From the NCBI GenBank assembly GCA_034769895.1, contig CM068368.1, positions 690,509,877-690,573,876 on the forward strand: a DNA stretch of 64,000 nucleotides, written 5' to 3'. The first letter of the stretch is position 1; each line of letters opens with the position of its first letter. Of this stretch, positions 1 to 10,261 are shown piece by piece. This DNA is from Magicicada septendecula (Eukaryota > Arthropoda > Insecta > Hemiptera > Cicadidae). Below the pieces are notes generated by a model. That model was not told where the DNA came from. It worked only from the letters and a program-made list of their open reading frames with translations, and did not search any database. The position numbers and the translations under genes were made by a program.

Positions 1-822
1 TCTTCTTATTTTACACAAATTAAAGATTATTTTTCATTTACATATGTTTTGCTTGGTGTCTTTGATGACTTGTTTACATTTTGAATTAATTTGGGCTGTT
101 TTACAATAATTGTATGTTCTTATTACTTTACCATAATCATTACTTGTCTGTTATTCTCTTATTTCTTTTTCTGTCTTTACTCTAAAGATTATTATTATGT
201 TTGTAAAATTTTATCTCCTTACTCATATCTATTGCCATTTCTTATAACTTGTTTATCATTTAACATTACTTATAAAACATAACACAAAAATTAGGTTTAT
301 GGTCTGTTTACTTTTTTCAGCCATATTCCTTCTTATAAACTTAATTGAACAAATAACTATCTTGGTGAATAACATTATAACACCATTTATTTTATCTTGC
401 TAATCATCCCTTTGAACATTTTCATTAACATAGGATGTTTTATTTATTTTGCACTCATATTATTTAGTTTATTCTTATTTAGCACTATTAGATTGGTTGT
501 CTATCCATCTTTTAACATTTACTATATATTTTTTACTACTTAACCATTGTAACAATAACATTCTTAATCATTATGGGATTTTTATCCTGAATACAACTAT
601 ATTACTATTCTACTATCACTTCTAACTATAATAACTATTCTGGTTATTCTTATTTTTTGGTATCCTTCACCCTTAAACTATAGTGTTAATCACTGGTTTT
701 GGTGTCTTTACCTATATGTTGTGTTTTATATTTATTTTGGGTTACACTGGCACTTTGTACCTTGTTTACTGTACTTTAGTGTTAATAGTGGTTATTCCCT
801 AATATTGATTTCTTATATATAT
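1..822. other. T-rich stretch, no gene recognised
   Basis: The plus strand is strongly pyrimidine (T) rich, like the noncoding parts of the array element farther right. The only open frame (91-282, plus) is a hydrophobic low-complexity translation of T-rich DNA. I see no domain, splice-like structure or RNA gene. It may be an old LTR or untranslated part of a retroelement, but I could not align it to any element in the window. Confidence 0.5.
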
Positions 823-857
823 TGTAACGTAACAGAGTTGAGGTCCCCAACGTTACA
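823..857. repeat. 35-bp segment with inverted ends TGTAACGT / ACGTTACA
   Basis: TGTAACGT at 823-830 and its reverse complement ACGTTACA at 850-857 face each other. The array LTRs also end with TGTAACGT on the minus strand (for example at 21700-21707), so this could be the terminal remnant of a related LTR. The strand composition flips from T-rich to A-rich just here. Confidence 0.35.
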
Positions 858-3135
858 TAAAAAATTGAATGAAACATGGTCAAGGACCATACCCTGAATT
901 AAGGTTGCTCAGTAGTTAATGCATCTGAGAAGTGCCTCAAGTCAAAGGAGGCAATAATTAATGTTGAATATAAAAAACCATACCAATTAATAGTTAAATA
1001 TAATAAATTATGCTTGTTTTTATAATGTAACATCTTAATGTTTACAGAATATTTATGTTATATTTTGAGTATGGTAGGAATGAACTGATGTGGTTTAATA
1101 GAAATACTTCATCAATGATTACGTTTATATTTATGTTAAATTTGTCTTTAGACAATCAAGTATAGTTACCAGTGTTAGGCATTATACTAAGTTTTAAGTA
1201 TTGTCTAAAATTGAATAATGCTGTTGTTTTAATTAACATTTGTAAACTTGGCCAGGAGGGCAATCAGTGTTTAAGGTTTGACAAGTAGTTCTGACAATTA
1301 TATTGTAAAGTAATGAAGGGTTCCAGGACCAGTTAATTAATGTAATAAAGTAAACACCAGGAAATTAAAACTAATGTAATTAACCATTAACCAATAATTA
1401 ATTGTACAGTAGGTCAGGTAAAAGAAAATTAAGTTAAAAAACCAAATAATGTTATAACGGTTGTAAGAAAACCTATAGGCCTAAATTCCATATTTGCGAA
1501 AGGAAATTAATACCTTTTTAAGAAGTCCAGTCCAACGAAACTATGGTAAAACATTTACTGTTTAAGAAGGAAGGTTAGGTGAGAATTTTAGGTAATTTAA
1601 TATTAATCCAAGCATGGAGTATTTTATTGAAAAAGAGTAGTAATATTCTATAATTCTGGCTCTAGGATATCTAGTTTCACCCAATGACGAAAAAACGTGG
1701 TTGTTAAGGCAACTGAAATGGACATGAGTTGTTTATATTGAATCATTCGTTCTGATTGTTACAAGCTATTAGGTTGAGATGGGCCGATACATTTAAAAAA
1801 AAAAAATGAATAATAAATTCGGAAGAAAAATGAATCAAAATTAAAAACCCTCTTTGAAAGATAATTCTATCTTAATACTGATAAGTAATAAAACTAAATA
1901 GACTTCAAAATTGTAACTGAATACATTTAAAAAAGAATTGAAAACCCCTCACCTCATTCACCAAATAATTCCGCTGTAGTCGGTATCAAACCAATTCCTC
2001 CTATAACCAGAAGAACAGTTAAGAGAATTAAAGTCCGAACTAACGGAATTATTGAAAAAACAAGAAGACCTCATTTGGCAGAGTTAACCTTCATTTGAAG
2101 AAGAAGCCGGGATACTATTTTCATTCCACCGGGATCGACAATTATCAAGATCATAGGAGAAAAACAGAAGTCCGAAGAATTCCTGAGAGCTTCGCAGTAC
2201 ACTCCATAATCAATTTTATTAAAAGCCAGAACACTTTTACTGGATGAAGATGAGTTAAGCTGAGTCTTGTCAACTGTTTACAGACGTCCACGGCCAGTCG
2301 AAGTTTTCGTCGACTCGGTAAAAAACAACCTATTTTAATTTCACTATATTTAGAGTAAATAATTTTGTTTTGTAATACTTGAGTAACCTTAATTATGCAT
2401 TTTACCTGGCCTTACTAATGGTTCCAAGAACTTTACGAACCCTGGGATAAGAACTATTTATTATTATTTTTCATTTGTATAAGTCTATAGAATTTGATTA
2501 ATTGATAATCGATATATTTTTGTGTGATCGATTTGATTATATTATTATTTTTGAGATAACGTGGACTGTGAATTAATAGAGAAAATTAATAAAGGATCTT
2601 CATTGTATGAGATAATGTTTGAAGTTATTGCAGAATAAATACTATACGTAGTGGTTGGAATAATTTACAAAAAGGTTGATTCAAACCCGATGAACAACTA
2701 ACCTATAAGTACGCTTATTACAAGTAACAGCGCTAAACGCTTGCAGCTGGTGGAACGGGAGATTGCTGAACTAGCTTGTGTTTAGTACAAAATTTGAATA
2801 GAATTCTCTAACATCGAGTGACTAGGGTTGACAAGAATACCCATTACATTCAGTCAATACTCTATACATATCGCTAATATTACCCAACCACTGAAAACTA
2901 AGTTAAATCTATATCGTAGTATGATTATAAATTAAAGAAACATAATTATAATTATGTTTGCCTAATAATATATTTTCAGGAGGTTTCATCGGTAACAACC
3001 GAATAGTTATATTTATTAATAACACATTAATTAAGACAGGTAACAACATTTTAATTGTTACAAATTGCCACCTTCAACGTGTTGATTGACATTGATACAA
3101 GAGAGTCTCACATAAGCAAATAAATCACAAGAAGA

Positions 3136-3137
<2 letters not shown>
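858..3137. other. A-rich stretch, no gene recognised
   Basis: The plus strand is A-rich with frequent stops in all frames. It holds a short poly-A run near 1796-1806 and a small open patch at 2007-2084 (listed separately). No domain, tRNA or terminal-repeat structure was recognised. It is plausibly decayed retroelement sequence on the plus strand, judged by composition only. Confidence 0.45.
2007..2084 (+). pseudogene. Possible decayed coiled-coil gag fragment
   Basis: A 26-codon open patch between in-frame TAA codons (2004-2006 and 2085-2087) translates with leucines in a regular heptad-like spacing and many E and K residues. The same frame is open again for about 20 codons after the stop. 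This recalls the coiled-coil gag regions elsewhere in the window but is very short, so chance cannot be excluded. Confidence 0.2.

Positions 3138-3167
<30 letters not shown>
3138..3167. repeat. (AT)n microsatellite at truncated LTR edge
   Basis: An uninterrupted AT dinucleotide tract. It sits exactly where the left gypsy LTR loses similarity to the right LTR, so it marks the truncation or rearrangement point. Confidence 0.95.
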
Positions 3168-3169
<2 letters not shown>

Positions 3170-4005
3170 CAACGATACATAATTGCATAAATATAAATTT
3201 ATTTGTTTTTGCGGAGCCCCACGATCTGGAACGCCATATTATGTAACGATATAACGTTGCAAATATAATATAATTTACATTTGTGATGCTCCACGTTGGA
3301 AGCGATATATCTTATGCAACAATACGATATACATAAAAATAGGCATGACTGGTCTCACGTTCAAGATTGACAAATTATGTAACTCTATATCATTTAATTT
3401 GGGTTTCAGGTGTATCTGCAATAAGAACTCTATGTAACTTGTAACGGTATTTCAAATTTATTTGATATTAATAAAATTGTGCACCTGGCACTTACTTCGA
3501 CTTAAAAACATTCGTTATTATTGGTTATTATGCCGTAAGGCTTATGCTATATACATCCTTACTGACTAAATATTCTATTCTACTAATTATTGTATTAAAG
3601 GAAAATCTCATTTCCATACTACTCAGTCAATTAATGTGTTCCAAAATATCAATATCTCAATATCTTTTTATATATTGTAATGTACTCAAAATATTAATAG
3701 TTATAGAATTTATCTTTTGTTTCTCAGTACTGATTTATCTCAAACACTAATTGTTTTCATTTAAATGCTTTGTATTCATTTCATTTCAATACTAATTTGA
3801 GCTCTTGTTACGTTAATCGTATTTCTAAAACATCTATGATTTTAATTCTACTTTACAATAAACATTGGCTCTTACTTTTAAATAGAACAGAAATGTCTTT
3901 AACTGTCTTTGAGTTCATTGTACGATTAAGAGATAAATAAGTTGTTTATCACCTTATTGTCGTCAATCATACTCGATCATTTGATCCTTCTGTAGTCGTC
4001 CTCGT

Positions 4006-4180
4006 CTCGCACTCCAGCGTCCTCTTGTCCAGCGTCGACTCGCTTTTTGTCCAGCGTCGCCTCGCTCTTCTCCTCTTGTCAGCGTCGAATCGCTCCTCTT
4101 GTCCAGCGTCGGCTCGCTCCTCTTGTGCAGGGTTGACTCGCTCTTCTGTCCAGCGTTGACTCGCTCTTCTGTCCAGTGTC
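4006..4180. repeat. LTR-internal minisatellite, about 24-28-bp units
   Basis: Tandem units built on TCGCTCCTCTTGTCCAGCG with small variants. The counterpart at 11350-11490 has one unit fewer. The minus-strand open frame 3967-4224, with repeated residues such as AGQEER, is only a translation of this repeat. Confidence 0.85.
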
Positions 4181-4407
4181 ATATCACTCTCTGGAACTTC
4201 TCCTCGTGCTGTTTCTGACGTCAATGGATCTTCTTATGTAATTTTGTTATTATTTAAAAACATTTTGTTTTACAATCCAGTTACATAACTGTATGTAACT
4301 GGAAGGATGAAATTATTTACAAAATTTTAAATATTCTGTGCGGACGGGCAGAAGCTCCCGCTGCACTGTGGATGATTTAAGAAAGAGAACCACTGTAGCT
4401 TGTGTGT

Positions 4408-4417
4408 CCTATTTATA
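4408..4417 (-). promoter_or_regulatory. LTR TATA box (minus strand), copy at 11725-11734
   Basis: TATAAATAGG on the minus strand, conserved in both LTRs. About 20-30 nt downstream lies CTACAGTGG, which could act as an initiator. Its orientation agrees with transcription of gag-pol. No start-site data, so the transcription start is inferred. Confidence 0.6.
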
Positions 4418-5053
4418 CCCATGTCTTGGTCGACACCTCAGTGGTACGAATTCGACAAGTCAGAAACTGTCTCTGGATTCAGTTCCCCCACTCTTTGTCA
4501 ATTTCGCTATTTCTTATATTTCTGCGAATTGCAGAGTCCTGTAAGTATACTCTTATACTTATCTTATAACTATTTTTTCAACACAGGTTCACTGTAATTT
4601 TGGACATTGCAACTTAACCCTTTCGATTTGTACACAGTTATTTCACTATTACACTTGTACGGTGTGGCACTTTCACATGGTTTTCGTACACAGTATTTAG
4701 TAAATTTTCTTACATTTTATTGTGTTTTTGGATTTTACTCTTTAATTATAGTTTATGAATAATTACGGAAAAACAGTAATTATGCAATTCTTCATCTTGG
4801 GGTGGTAAACTCGCCTCCATAGACCTGCGTTCACACACACTAGCAAAATACTGATGTACACACTTTCAGTTACATTTGTGTGTGTGTGTGCACGTCGATT
4901 CAGGTCGAAACACCTGTTCATATTTTTGTCTGAGCCAAGCTTGCAATCCCTGACATGCTTATTTCTAATACATTATTAATTATTTACAGTTTATTAGGTA
5001 TATTTAAATTTTTATATTCAATGCTCAGTACATCACTTATTTGTACTGTCGCA

Positions 5054-5066
5054 TTATCCCTCTGCT
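5054..5066 (-). promoter_or_regulatory. Polypurine tract next to left LTR
   Basis: On the minus strand the purine-rich GCAGAGGGATAA directly precedes the LTR start TGCGACAG, the position expected for the plus-strand DNA primer of an LTR retroelement. The remaining 5067-5280 is untranslated sequence between pol and the LTR. Confidence 0.6.
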
Positions 5067-5280
5067 TGGTAACAAAAAAAAATGTAATAAATTTATTTAT
5101 TATAATTTTTTATTATTATTATTATTACACTTGAAAAAATGTAACAAATAATAAAGAATAATATTTGTCATTTCCCCCTTAATTGGAGTGTATACAAATG
5201 TCTTACCTCCCCTCCTTATACGCTCACTGCTCATGACCTTGTAGTAGGGTGGCTTCAACAAACAGCTGATCTGACTGGTT

Positions 5281-7839
5281 TCATTGACCTCGTTGTTTTG
5301 ATGTGTAAAACTTCCTAAATGACGTTGCGTGGAATTTACCAATTTCTTTCTTCTGTATCTCATCATATACGATGAACGTGTGTTGTCCTACTCGCTGTCT
5401 TAACGTATACGGTCCATTATAAAGTCTGAAGAATTTCTTCGCTGTATTATCACTCCGTTTTCCCACTGGATTAGCTTTGAGTAGTACACTTTCTCCCACG
5501 TTGAATTGTTGTAGCTTGTGAGTTAGATTAAATCTTTCTACTCTCTTGTTACCTCTTTCTCTTATCTGTTGCTTTGTGTATTCAATTTTCACACTTATTG
5601 GTACAGGTACATTTTGGTTATCAGGTTTGTTTATATACTTAGTCCAAAATCTGTTTGGCTTCTTATCTTCTTCTAATTCCATTGTAGTATATCCTGTTGC
5701 TTCATTATAATTTTCGTTAATGGCTTTTTCAAGAAATGGTAAATATTCTGCCCATTTATTGTGTTGATCATGGCAATATATTCGTAAATATTTACCTAAT
5801 TCTTTGTTATCTCTCTCAGCAAGGTTTCCTTGAGGATGTCTTATGGATGTGAGTACAGGTTGTATTCCATTTTCCCTTAACGTCCTCTCCCATTTTTCAC
5901 TTTGGAATTGTACACCTTGATCACTGAGTACCTTCTTCATTTTTCCATATGACGGAATATATTTCTGCAGTAGTATCTTTAGAACAACTTTGGTTGTGGG
6001 TCGCATAATTGGGTACAGTCGGACTGCCTTGGAAAACACATCGATACATACCAATATGTGCTTCACATCTCGACTTGATCGTGGTAGTGGTCCCAGAAAA
6101 TCCACTGCAATTAGCTCTCCCTTGTTCTCCTTCTGTATGCTCTGCATTCCTACGTATGCGTGTAAATTCGGCCCTTTTGCCGTTTGACACTCATAACACT
6201 TCTTTACCTCCTTCTTTATCTTTTGATACATATTATTAATCGTAAAATCTTCTCGTAGACTCAGATAACATTTCAGAGCGGCAGCATGTGCTAAACTCTC
6301 ATATGCTGGTTGAATTAATTTTTGTAGCATGTCATTCGTTAGTACTATCTTCCAGTCTTGTCTTACTAACCTGAAAAGAATTCCATTAAGTACCTTATAA
6401 TGATTTGGTAGCTGTTCTTGGTCCTTCATCTCCCTTATCGTCACGTCCAAATCTTGTTGATGTGCTAAGTTTTTCAGCATTTGTTTTACTTCATCATTCT
6501 CTTTGAATTTAATTGATAACAATCGTACTTCTTTCTTTTCGCTCTCATAAACTTCTTCACATTCTTCTTTGATGTATCGGCTTAGTGTATCAGCTATAAT
6601 ATTGTCTTTATCTTTACAGTATTTAATGGTGAATGAGTATTTGCTAATGGCTAAAATCCATCTTAATAATCGGGCATTTGTTACTTTGCATTTCAATAGA
6701 AATGATAAGGCTTGGTGGTCAGTATGTATCTCAAAATGAGTACCATAAACATAATATCTGAATTGCTTAAGAGTGTACACTATAGCAAGTATTTCTTTTT
6801 CTGATGTGGAGTAGTGTTTTTCAGCTCCTTTGAAGACTCTATTGGCGTAGGCAATAACTCGGTGCTCTCCTGTATTATCTTGTTGATACAGTACACTTCC
6901 TACTGCGTAGTCACTAGCATCAGAGTATATTACGAATTTTCCTTCTCGTTGAGGATGATGTAACATAATATTTTCGATGAACAACTCTTTCACTTGGTTA
7001 AAGGCATCTTGATGTTTCTTCTCCCATTTCCATTTTTTTTCTTTCTTCGTCAGCTCTAGGAGCGGTTGCGTATACCTTGCATATAACGGTGAGAATCTTC
7101 TGTAGTATCCGGTTAGTCCTAAGAATGCTCTTAACTCTTCGAGATTTCCGGGTATCGGGAAATTAGTTATGCTGGAAATTTTGATAGGATCGGGTTGAAT
7201 ACCAGAGGATGAAATAATGTGACCTAGGAATTGGATACAGGATTTGATAAATTCACATTTGTCTAGGTTAAGGGATATGTTCGCTTGTTTAAACTTGTGG
7301 AATATCGTGCTTAGATGTTTTATATGTTCGTCTAATGTTTTAGATACAACTAAGATATCATCTACAAATATCATGGTGTAGGGTTCCACTTCAGGTCCTA
7401 GGGCTCTTTCTAGACACTTTACGATGGCTGCTAAACTCGTGCTTAATCCGAAGGGCACTACCCTGTGTTGGTAGCATTTATTTTTATACAGGAAAGCAGT
7501 GTACTTTCTATTCTCTTCACGAATTGGAATCTGCCAGAAACTTGAGCGTAAATCTAGCTTCGTCAGATACCTCGCTCCTTCACACTTAGTAAATAATTCG
7601 TCCGCAGTTGGCGCACAGTCATACTCCTTTAATACAATGCTGTTCAGCTCCCTCATGTCAAGGCATAGACGTATCTCACCATTTTTCTTCTTCACTACCA
7701 CTAGAGGATTCAGGAAGTTGCTGTTCGATCGCTCTATGACTCCACTTTCGATCATACGCTGAATTTCCAGTTCAACCTCTTCCTCATATCGTATTGGTAT
7801 AGGGTATGTCTTCCTAATGACTATCGTAGGGTCTGACAC
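5281..7839 (-). CDS. pol: Pol: reverse transcriptase, RNase H, integrase (gypsy)
   Basis: An 852-residue open frame. RT covers about 1-250, with LDLRSSFWQI near 94 (motif A, Asp 96), a GLSTS box near 131-135 and FVDD at 158-161. RNase H covers about 300-420, with Asp 307 in YSDAS, Glu in the STSEKE segment (347/349), Asp 374 in TDHQAL and Asp 417 in IIADTLSR. Integrase follows: a zinc region near 513-551, then catalytic Asp 580 (AVDFLG), Asp 640 (LSDQG) and Glu 675 (LAERD), the last pair about 35 residues apart. In the zinc region the paired Cys residues (548, 551) and one His (518) remain, but the first His expected by family alignment appears to be Tyr 513. There is no ATG at the frame start; it overlaps the upstream protease frame by 19 bases in the -1 frame. 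Enzyme motifs look intact; activity is unknown. Confidence 0.93.
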   Translation of the reverse strand: MSDPTIVIRKTYPIPIRYEEEVELEIQRMIESGVIERSNSNFLNPLVVVKKKNGEIRLCLDMRELNSIVLKEYDCAPTADELFTKCEGARYLTKLDLRSSFWQIPIREENRKYTAFLYKNKCYQHRVVPFGLSTSLAAIVKCLERALGPEVEPYTMIFVDDILVVSKTLDEHIKHLSTIFHKFKQANISLNLDKCEFIKSCIQFLGHIISSSGIQPDPIKISSITNFPIPGNLEELRAFLGLTGYYRRFSPLYARYTQPLLELTKKEKKWKWEKKHQDAFNQVKELFIENIMLHHPQREGKFVIYSDASDYAVGSVLYQQDNTGEHRVIAYANRVFKGAEKHYSTSEKEILAIVYTLKQFRYYVYGTHFEIHTDHQALSFLLKCKVTNARLLRWILAISKYSFTIKYCKDKDNIIADTLSRYIKEECEEVYESEKKEVRLLSIKFKENDEVKQMLKNLAHQQDLDVTIREMKDQEQLPNHYKVLNGILFRLVRQDWKIVLTNDMLQKLIQPAYESLAHAAALKCYLSLREDFTINNMYQKIKKEVKKCYECQTAKGPNLHAYVGMQSIQKENKGELIAVDFLGPLPRSSRDVKHILVCIDVFSKAVRLYPIMRPTTKVVLKILLQKYIPSYGKMKKVLSDQGVQFQSEKWERTLRENGIQPVLTSIRHPQGNLAERDNKELGKYLRIYCHDQHNKWAEYLPFLEKAINENYNEATGYTTMELEEDKKPNRFWTKYINKPDNQNVPVPISVKIEYTKQQIRERGNKRVERFNLTHKLQQFNVGESVLLKANPVGKRSDNTAKKFFRLYNGPYTLRQRVGQHTFIVYDEIQKKEIGKFHATSFRKFYTSKQRGQ

Positions 7840-8534
7840 AACATAGAGTGTTCGTATACTGTCGTCTGCGTCAGTACTTCACTAAATACATCACTGCATT
7901 CTTCTATTAACTCATGCAGTTTCTCTTCTTCCTGTGTCGTCATCCCTTCATCTACCGCATTCACATGTCGAGTTGGACCATATTGTATTTGTGGCTTGTA
8001 CAAAGTAATAGGTGTTTCACTTACCTTGCACTCTTCTTCCTCGCTGTTCATGTTTAATTCATATTGAACATTTTTATAGTTACACACAATTGTATTGTCA
8101 TTAATATTAATCTTAGGATTTATTGTATTTAGTATATCGTTACCTAAAATTCCATCATAAATCAATTTATGCATAATTATCATGGGATGTTCTAATTCTA
8201 GATTTTTATATGTTAGAGTTACATATGCTTGTTGTTTAACTCTTCCTTTTTTATTGGTAGCTGTTGTAATATTTAAATTATTTACGGGCAAAATTGCAGT
8301 ATTTTAAAAATATTTCTTGTTGCGTTGAACCCATGCAGCGTTAAGAACTGACAGCTGGCTGCCTGTGTCAACTAGCATCAGTATTTTACACCTGTTTATG
8401 CTCACAGTCACAATAGGGCATTGTGTTTGCTGCGCGTCTCGCTTTATATCCTGTTCAGTGCTTAATAAATCCTCCCTAATATCGCAGGGGTATATGTTGT
8501 TTATTTTATAATTTTGCTTCCGTTTATTCAGTCA
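7821..8534 (-). pseudogene. Protease region, interrupted by stops
   Basis: Read from the minus strand after a TGA at 8532-8534, the frame reaches the retroviral-type aspartic protease signature LVDTGSQLSVL and then a TAA at 8304-8306, 14 codons after the last residue of that signature. It continues open in the same frame from 8303 to 7821, including the later protease motif GILGNDIL that normally completes the fold. The active-site half is therefore separated from the rest by a nonsense codon. The 3' end runs into the start of pol in another frame, so either a -1 shift or an indel links them. Confidence 0.8.
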
Positions 8535-10095
8535 TTGTGACGCCTTTGATGTAGACGGCCGGCTGTGGAATGTTACTGTCTCCATCTCATTCATTTCTTG
8601 GCTTTCTCTCTTCAATTTTTTTTCGTCGTACCCTCGTACTGCGGCAATGCGTTTGTCAGCTGGTTTTGAAAAATGTTTACGATTGGACGACCATACAACG
8701 TCTCCTTGTCGTTTAGCTGTATTTATTCGTTCAGTCTCTCTAGCTGTGTGCGTTGTAGTGTTGTATATTGGTGGCGAATAATTTATTTTGTAATTATCAC
8801 GGTGCGGTGTAGTGTTTTGTATTGCTTTCTTGTCATCTCTGTGATAATTATGATGGTGATTTGCGTGTCTTTGTTCCCAGTATTGTGTGTTCTTACCTTT
8901 ATTGATATTCTCCGACTGTGTCACAAGGATTAAAAATTCTTCTGTTTTAATTCCCTGCGTATAAACTGCTAACTGGATATCTCGCTGAAAATGGTAAGAT
9001 AATTTTGAAACAATTTCGTATTCTGAGAATTTAGGTTTAAGATGCTTTACACGTTCTATTTGTGTAATTGTGTATTGTTCAATACTCTGCTGTCCTTGTG
9101 CATTGAACTTTCCATATTCGAGTTGATCCCGTACTTGTCATTGGGTATGTAGATTCCAGTATCGGTTTTCGAATGCCTCACGAAACTGCTGATATGTACT
9201 GACGTTATCTCTAATAATAGAGTACCATTGGCTGGCTGAATCTCTAAGATATCGCGTGACGAAGTCTATCTTCTCGTCGTCATTTATTGCACTCCCAATT
9301 TTTTCTATTTCCTTCTCTACTCTAGCTAGGAATTCCATACTGTTCTCCCCTTTACCACCTGAGAACTTAAGTCTGCTCCTTTCTTCCGTTGGTGTAGGAA
9401 ATATGGTCATTTGGTTCTGGCCAAACTCTTAACTCACTTCGTAGCTGGTTCATTTCCTCTTGAATTTCTTCTTTCATATGTGCTACGTCTCCCGAATGGT
9501 CCTTCGTAGTTTCTTCAATTTTATTCTCAATAACTACAGTACGTGTTTCTATTTCTCTAAGTTTACTGGTATTTGTTTGCGATACATTATTAATAGTTTG
9601 AATTTTATCATCATGTTCTCGTGTTATAGTAGTTAAAGTATCATTTATTTGTTTATGTGTTTCTTTTAAATCTTTTCTCCACTCGAGACGTAATTCTTTT
9701 TGTTTATTTTCAATCCGTACAACTTGTTCATGTAAGGCTTGTTTAAAATTATTCTCTAGAGTACCAATACGTATGTTGGTGTCACCAATTTTTTCGGTTA
9801 ACTGCGCATTACTGTCAATTATACTTTGTTTTATTTCAAGATTATCAATTTTTAACTCTTCTAGACTCTCTGTAATTTTTATGGTGTCCTGTCTAAAATT
9901 TTCGGACTGTATCTCTAATTTATTTTCTAAACTTTCTGTTTGTTTTGTATTTATTTCTTTTAGTTCGTATATTCTAGCATTTAAATTTTCTGTCTGTTTA
10001 TTTAAATTTTCTGTCTGTTTTGTGCTTAATTCATCAACCCAGGCACGTATCATCGTCTGGAATGCCTCTACGTCTAAATTTCCTGGAGTCGTCAT
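8532..10095 (-). pseudogene. gag: Gag of the gypsy element, broken
   Basis: The start is an ATG at 10093-10095, after a leader of about 156 bp from the PBS. The first 242 codons (to 9367) give a long coiled coil with repeated KQTENLN. At about 9400 the frame must move by +1 to enter the capsid-like part (9410-9138), which has the gypsy-type pattern SASQWYSIIRDN and FREAFENRYW. A TGA at 9138-9140 interrupts it. The same frame is then open through 8535 with a basic, His/Asn-rich, nucleocapsid-like tail, and closes with TGA at 8532-8534. No CCHC zinc knuckle is visible. Confidence 0.8.
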
Positions 10096-10251
10096 GTTGA
10101 AGTATTATTAAAATATTTATTTAGTAGTAATTCTTTAACAATTATTATTGATAACCGTTCCCTACTTATTTATTTATTTCTGTATTTTATTAATAGTTAT
10201 TATTAATACTCATTACAGTTACACCTGTTACATAGACAAACACTATTATTT

Positions 10252-10261
10252 GTGGGCGCCA
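10252..10261 (-). promoter_or_regulatory. Primer binding site of the gypsy element
   Basis: TGGCGCCCAC on the minus strand, two bases after the LTR end ...AATCACACA. TGGCGCCC is the usual start of a tRNA-Lys-type primer site in gypsy-like elements; which tRNA is used cannot be confirmed here. Confidence 0.7.

Larger units (their letters stand above)
3168..5053 (-). repeat. Left (3') LTR of the gypsy element, truncated
   Basis: It matches 10510-12107 plus 15461-15721 of the right LTR almost base for base. The outermost 246 bp present in the right LTR (10264-10509) are missing and an (AT)n tract stands in their place. It carries one more minisatellite unit (about 27 bp) than the right copy. 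It ends ...CTGTCGCA at 5053, directly followed by the pyrimidine complement of the polypurine tract. Open frames inside it (3544-3750, 3967-4224, 4338-4597) are not genes. Confidence 0.93.

Noticed and set aside
4006..4180. CRISPR-like array
   Set aside because: Units abut without unique spacers and there are no cas genes; it is a minisatellite in an LTR of an animal retroelement.
3967..4224. Repeat protein on the minus strand (also 11309-11542)
   Set aside because: Only a translation of the LTR minisatellite; length and frame change with unit number between the two LTRs.
5067..5280. Envelope gene downstream of gypsy pol
   Set aside because: Only about 210 bp remain before the purine tract; the frame at 5100-5366 is an overlap with the pol 3' end and shows no signal or membrane segment.
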